Assembly (NCBI GenBank): GCA_021846275.1
Contig: JAJZBZ010000004.1
Span: forward strand, 62,001-126,000
Length of the DNA stretch: 64,000 nt
From: Acidobacteriota bacterium
Lineage (GTDB): Bacteria; Acidobacteriota; Terriglobia; Terriglobales; Acidobacteriaceae
Direction: 5' to 3'
Below are positions 61,744-64,000 of this stretch, piece after piece. The notes beneath the pieces are model-generated. The model was given only the letters and a program-made list of their open reading frames with translations, had not been told where the DNA came from and made no database searches. Each line of letters starts with the position of its first letter. Positions within the stretch are counted from its first letter, which is position 1. Made by a program: the position numbers and the translations under genes.

Positions 61744-61944
61744 TCCATATCTCCTTTGTCAACGCCAGTCGATTATTAACCAAAGCAAATCCGGGCACAA
61801 GCTTGTGTGTTGTATCTCTTCTCGCTGGAACGATACAAGATGCATTGGCGCAGGACTTAATTGCTTTAGAATGAGAGTCCGTATTTTCAAGAAGAAGTGT
61901 CAACGAAGGGTGCCACGATAGTCGACTGTGGCTGCGACGCAGGC
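61744..61944. other. AT-rich intergenic remainder of the second low-GC island
   Basis: About 200 nt of AT-rich sequence upstream of the orphan gene and downstream of the zinc-ribbon gene. No open frame with a credible start, no terminator and no inverted repeat ends of a transposon were seen. Confidence 0.4.
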
Positions 61945-62184
61945 TTACCAGGGGGTGATGATGCCGCCGACGGCGTGGCGTGGGGGCAGGAGGATGCCGC
62001 GATGGTCGATGGTCTCTGGCTGGGCGGGGTGGCTGCTGGAATCGTTCTGTGCTTTCTGTGTGGGCGGCGCGGTTGGTGCAGCGGGGTCGGCGACGAGTGA
62101 GCCGCCGCAGGCCGGGCAGGCGGGTGCTGCTTTGCTGGCTTCCGGGCTGAGACGCGCGTGGCACTGCTGGCAGGTCTTCGTCAT
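61945..62184 (-). CDS. Small zinc-ribbon protein
   Basis: 79 residues. CQQC at 5-8 and CPAC at 23-26 (within KTCQQCHARLSPEASKAAP and ACPACGG) form a zinc ribbon, followed by a Pro/Ala/Thr/Gln-rich tail ending HAVGGIITPW. It has no signal or TM segment. TATCCT lies 6 nt before ATG 62184 with GAGGCT between, the same arrangement as the divergent HAD gene. Reading frames extend far upstream without homology, so ATG 62184 is favoured. Function unknown; zinc ribbons of this size often bind nucleic acids or act as accessory proteins. Confidence 0.65.
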   Translation of the reverse strand: MTKTCQQCHARLSPEASKAAPACPACGGSLVADPAAPTAPPTQKAQNDSSSHPAQPETIDHRGILLPPRHAVGGIITPW

Positions 62185-62190
62185 AGCCTC

Positions 62191-62260
62191 AGGATAGCGC
62201 CATCCGAGCCAGCGATGCCAAGCTGGCAGACCGGGGGCCGACAGACTGGGCCGGTAGACT
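62191..62260. promoter_or_regulatory. Divergent promoter region with two leaderless-type -10 hexamers
   Basis: The 82-nt gap between the zinc-ribbon gene (minus) and the HAD gene (plus) has TATCCT (complement of 62191-62196) 6 nt before ATG 62184 and TAGACT (62255-62260) 6 nt before ATG 62267. An AGACTGGG direct repeat lies at 62242-62249 and 62256-62263. Confidence 0.45.
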
Positions 62261-62266
62261 GGGAGC

Positions 62267-63196
62267 ATGGCGGAATTTTCTGGGAATGGCGGGACGCGCG
62301 TGGCGCAGGAGCCGCTGACGCGGCCAGTGCGTCTGGTCGCGATTGATATGGACGGCACGCTGCTGCCGGATTTCAGCACGGTGGTGAGCCGACGCAATCG
62401 CGAGGCGTTGCGCGCGGCGCAGCAGGCCGGGATTCAGATTGTGATTGCGACGGGGCGCAGGCAGGCGTTTACGGCGCCGCTGCTGGAGGGCGTTGGCCTT
62501 GATCCGGAGACGCTGCTGGTGACTTCGAATGGAGCGGTGACGCGGACGTTTCGCGGAGACAGGATGGATTTTCGCCATTTGCCGGCAGAACTGGCGCGCG
62601 GGCTGGCGACGCTGCTGCGCGGCGCGGGGATGACGGTGTTTACGCTGGACCGGGCGGAGCCGCCGGACCTTGTGGTTGAAGACATGGCGATTGCGCGCGG
62701 ACGACTGGCGAAGTGGGTGGAGGCGAATCGCGGGTCGATTCGCGCGGTGGAGCCAATTGAGTCGGCGCTGGGCGACGAGGTGGAGCTGATTCAGGGCATG
62801 GCGGCGGGCACGCTGCGGGAGATGGCCGAGGCGGCGCGGCGGATTGCGGAGTCACCGCTGGCCGAGCGCGTGGAGGTGATTCGCACAGCGTATCCGGGGC
62901 ACGATCTGTCGATTCTGGACCTGCTGCCGCCGGGGGTGAGCAAGCGTTCGGCGCTGGAGCGGATTGCGGCGCGGCTGGGGATTGCGCGCGAGGAGGCGAT
63001 GGCGATTGGCGACAACTGGAATGATGAGTCGATGCTGGATTGGGCGGGCGTGGGCGTGCTGATGGGCAATGCGGAGGGCGAACTGAGGGAGTTGGCTGCG
63101 GAGCGCGGCTGGCGCGTGGCGCCGCGCAATACGGACGACGGCGTGGCCGTGATGCTGGAGTTGGCTGTGGCGAGTGTGGCGGCGGCGGCGCGCTGA
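62267..63196 (+). CDS. HAD-superfamily Cof-type sugar/nucleotide phosphatase
   Basis: 309 residues, type IIB HAD (Cof/YbiV-like) that hydrolyses sugar phosphates, pyridoxal phosphate or similar. The nucleophile motif DMDGT has Asp27 and the acid Asp29; motif II Thr is in VIATGRR; motif III Lys about 226 in VSKRSALERIAARLGI; motif IV GDNWNDESML at about 247-256. The C2B cap lies between motifs II and III. ATG 62267 is preceded by GGGAGC and TAGACT. Substrate cannot be told from sequence. Confidence 0.92.
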   Translation: MAEFSGNGGTRVAQEPLTRPVRLVAIDMDGTLLPDFSTVVSRRNREALRAAQQAGIQIVIATGRRQAFTAPLLEGVGLDPETLLVTSNGAVTRTFRGDRMDFRHLPAELARGLATLLRGAGMTVFTLDRAEPPDLVVEDMAIARGRLAKWVEANRGSIRAVEPIESALGDEVELIQGMAAGTLREMAEAARRIAESPLAERVEVIRTAYPGHDLSILDLLPPGVSKRSALERIAARLGIAREEAMAIGDNWNDESMLDWAGVGVLMGNAEGELRELAAERGWRVAPRNTDDGVAVMLELAVASVAAAAR

Positions 63197-63225
63197 CTCT
63201 GGTAGAGTTTCACAAGGAATTTGCT

Positions 63226-63996
63226 GTGGAGCGATCTTCCCTTCAATTCGGAAATTGGAGATTGGTGGCGCTGTGTGCCTGCGCGCTCGTGGCGGGTTCT
63301 GCGGCGCGTGCGGCGGAGCGTGTGGAGCTGGCGAACGGGTTTTCGATGCGCTGCGACCATCACGCGCTGGTCGATGGGACGATCCGGCTTTATGCTGACG
63401 CGGGCAGCGAGAATTTTATTGAGATCGCGCCCGCTTCGGTGGTTCGTTTTGAGCGGTTGCCGGAGCAGCCGAGGGCAAGTGCTGAGGCGTTGCCGCAGAA
63501 CGGAGCGCGGCAGGCGATGCCGCAGGCCGGGTCGCGGCAATCGGCGCTCGACCGGCGGCAGTTGCAGCCGATGCTGGCTGCGGCTGGGCGCGAGCATGAT
63601 TTGGACATAGACCTGCTGGCAAGCATTGTGGAGGCCGAGAGCGCGAATCATCCGGGCGCTGTGAGCCGTGCCGGAGCCGAAGGGCTGATGCAGTTGATGC
63701 CGGGGACGGCGCAGTCGCTGGGCGTTGCGAACGCGTTTGCGCCGGAGGAGAATGTGCACGGCGGCGCGGCGTATCTGGACTGGCTGCTGGAGCGCTACCA
63801 TGAGAATCTGGCGCTGGCGCTGGCGCTGGCGGCATACAACGCCGGCCCGGCGGCGGTGGATCGCTGGCACGGCATGCCGCCGTATCGCGAGACGCGGCTG
63901 TATGTGGCGCGCGTGATTCATCTCTTCAACCAGCGTGTGAGAGAGCGCCGCGAGCGACTGGCGGACAGCCGCGCGGCGCTGGGCAGCGGACAGTAA
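63226..63996 (+). CDS. Secreted lytic transglycosylase (SLT domain)
   Basis: 256 residues. A signal peptide (LVALCACALVAGSAARA) is followed by a short N-terminal region, and the SLT goose-lysozyme-like domain at about 120-240: LLASIVEAESANHPGAVSRAGAEGLMQLMPGTAQSLGV with the catalytic Glu in EAES, then EENVHGGAAYLDWLLERY and ALALAAYNAGPAAVDRW. It cleaves peptidoglycan with 1,6-anhydro-muropeptide formation in the periplasm. GTG 63226 has AAGGA 7-8 nt upstream; the start 29 nt after the HAD stop suggests cotranscription. The gene ends at TAA 63994-63996, so it is complete. Confidence 0.92.
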   Translation: MERSSLQFGNWRLVALCACALVAGSAARAAERVELANGFSMRCDHHALVDGTIRLYADAGSENFIEIAPASVVRFERLPEQPRASAEALPQNGARQAMPQAGSRQSALDRRQLQPMLAAAGREHDLDIDLLASIVEAESANHPGAVSRAGAEGLMQLMPGTAQSLGVANAFAPEENVHGGAAYLDWLLERYHENLALALALAAYNAGPAAVDRWHGMPPYRETRLYVARVIHLFNQRVRERRERLADSRAALGSGQ

Positions 63997-64000
63997 ATCA

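Overview
The window is about 64 kb of GC-rich DNA from a Gram-negative bacterium, most likely an Acidobacteriota of the Terriglobia/Acidobacteriaceae type. The evidence is the combination of a VWFA-related-domain protein, a carboxypeptidase-regulatory-like secreted protein, the acidobacterial pseudopilin family with its RFLRKRYKDP motif, an S55-type secreted protein, a YpdA-type flavoprotein and many secreted beta-propeller proteins. The genus cannot be fixed from sequence alone. Most of the window is densely packed chromosomal housekeeping DNA. No insertion sequence, prophage or CRISPR array was seen.

Layout: 1-470 holds the 3' end of rho and a tRNA-Ala(CGC) with its own promoter. An AT-richer stretch (about 470-1700) carries a TylF-like methyltransferase, followed by a Phd/VapC toxin-antitoxin pair and uvrA, both on the minus strand. 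A pilin/lolA pair and two MacB-type permeases follow. From 9.8 to 23.7 kb nearly everything is on the plus strand: dapD, RNase J, an NTF2-like secreted protein, a threonine/serine dehydratase, an SH3-like secreted protein, uppP, ftsK, a beta-propeller protein, a REC-HPt protein, a LuxR-type response regulator and two dehydrogenases. At 24.2-28.4 kb lie an ABC-2 exporter and a lipoprotein with a Nal1-like serine protease signature. A minus-strand cluster (28.4-36.0 kb) encodes a PAS histidine kinase, YpdA, a GH2 glycosidase and a DUF885 peptidase-like protein. From 36.1 to 49.8 kb come plsY-gpsA, a carboxypeptidase-regulatory-like protein, ftsY, ribD-ribE and a seven-gene type II secretion/type IV pilus operon without secretin or prepilin peptidase. 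The rest contains a HesB/ErpA protein, a VWFA protein, a circularly permuted S55-like protein, a zinc alcohol dehydrogenase, a propeller protein coupled to a LolC/E-type permease, a second AT-rich island with an unrecognised gene (60.7-61.9 kb), a zinc-ribbon protein, a HAD phosphatase and a lytic transglycosylase.

Shared themes: many genes are translationally coupled by 1-8 nt overlaps (ATGA, GTGA, TTGA). Seven genes start exactly 6 nt after a TA-N3-T hexamer, which looks like leaderless transcription. Short tandem duplications recur at gene ends and inside genes: uvrA 3' end, gpsA start (three copies, each with a start codon), ribD start, and a 7-residue duplication in the YpdA nucleotide-binding helix. 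A nested inverted repeat of about 110 bp sits between the pseudopilin gene and the HesB-family gene. The most noteworthy items are the leaderless-start signature, the permuted S55-like protein, the YpdA and gpsA duplications, the nested inverted repeat and the orphan gene in the second AT-rich island. I did not find a clear multi-gene system that I would call undescribed.
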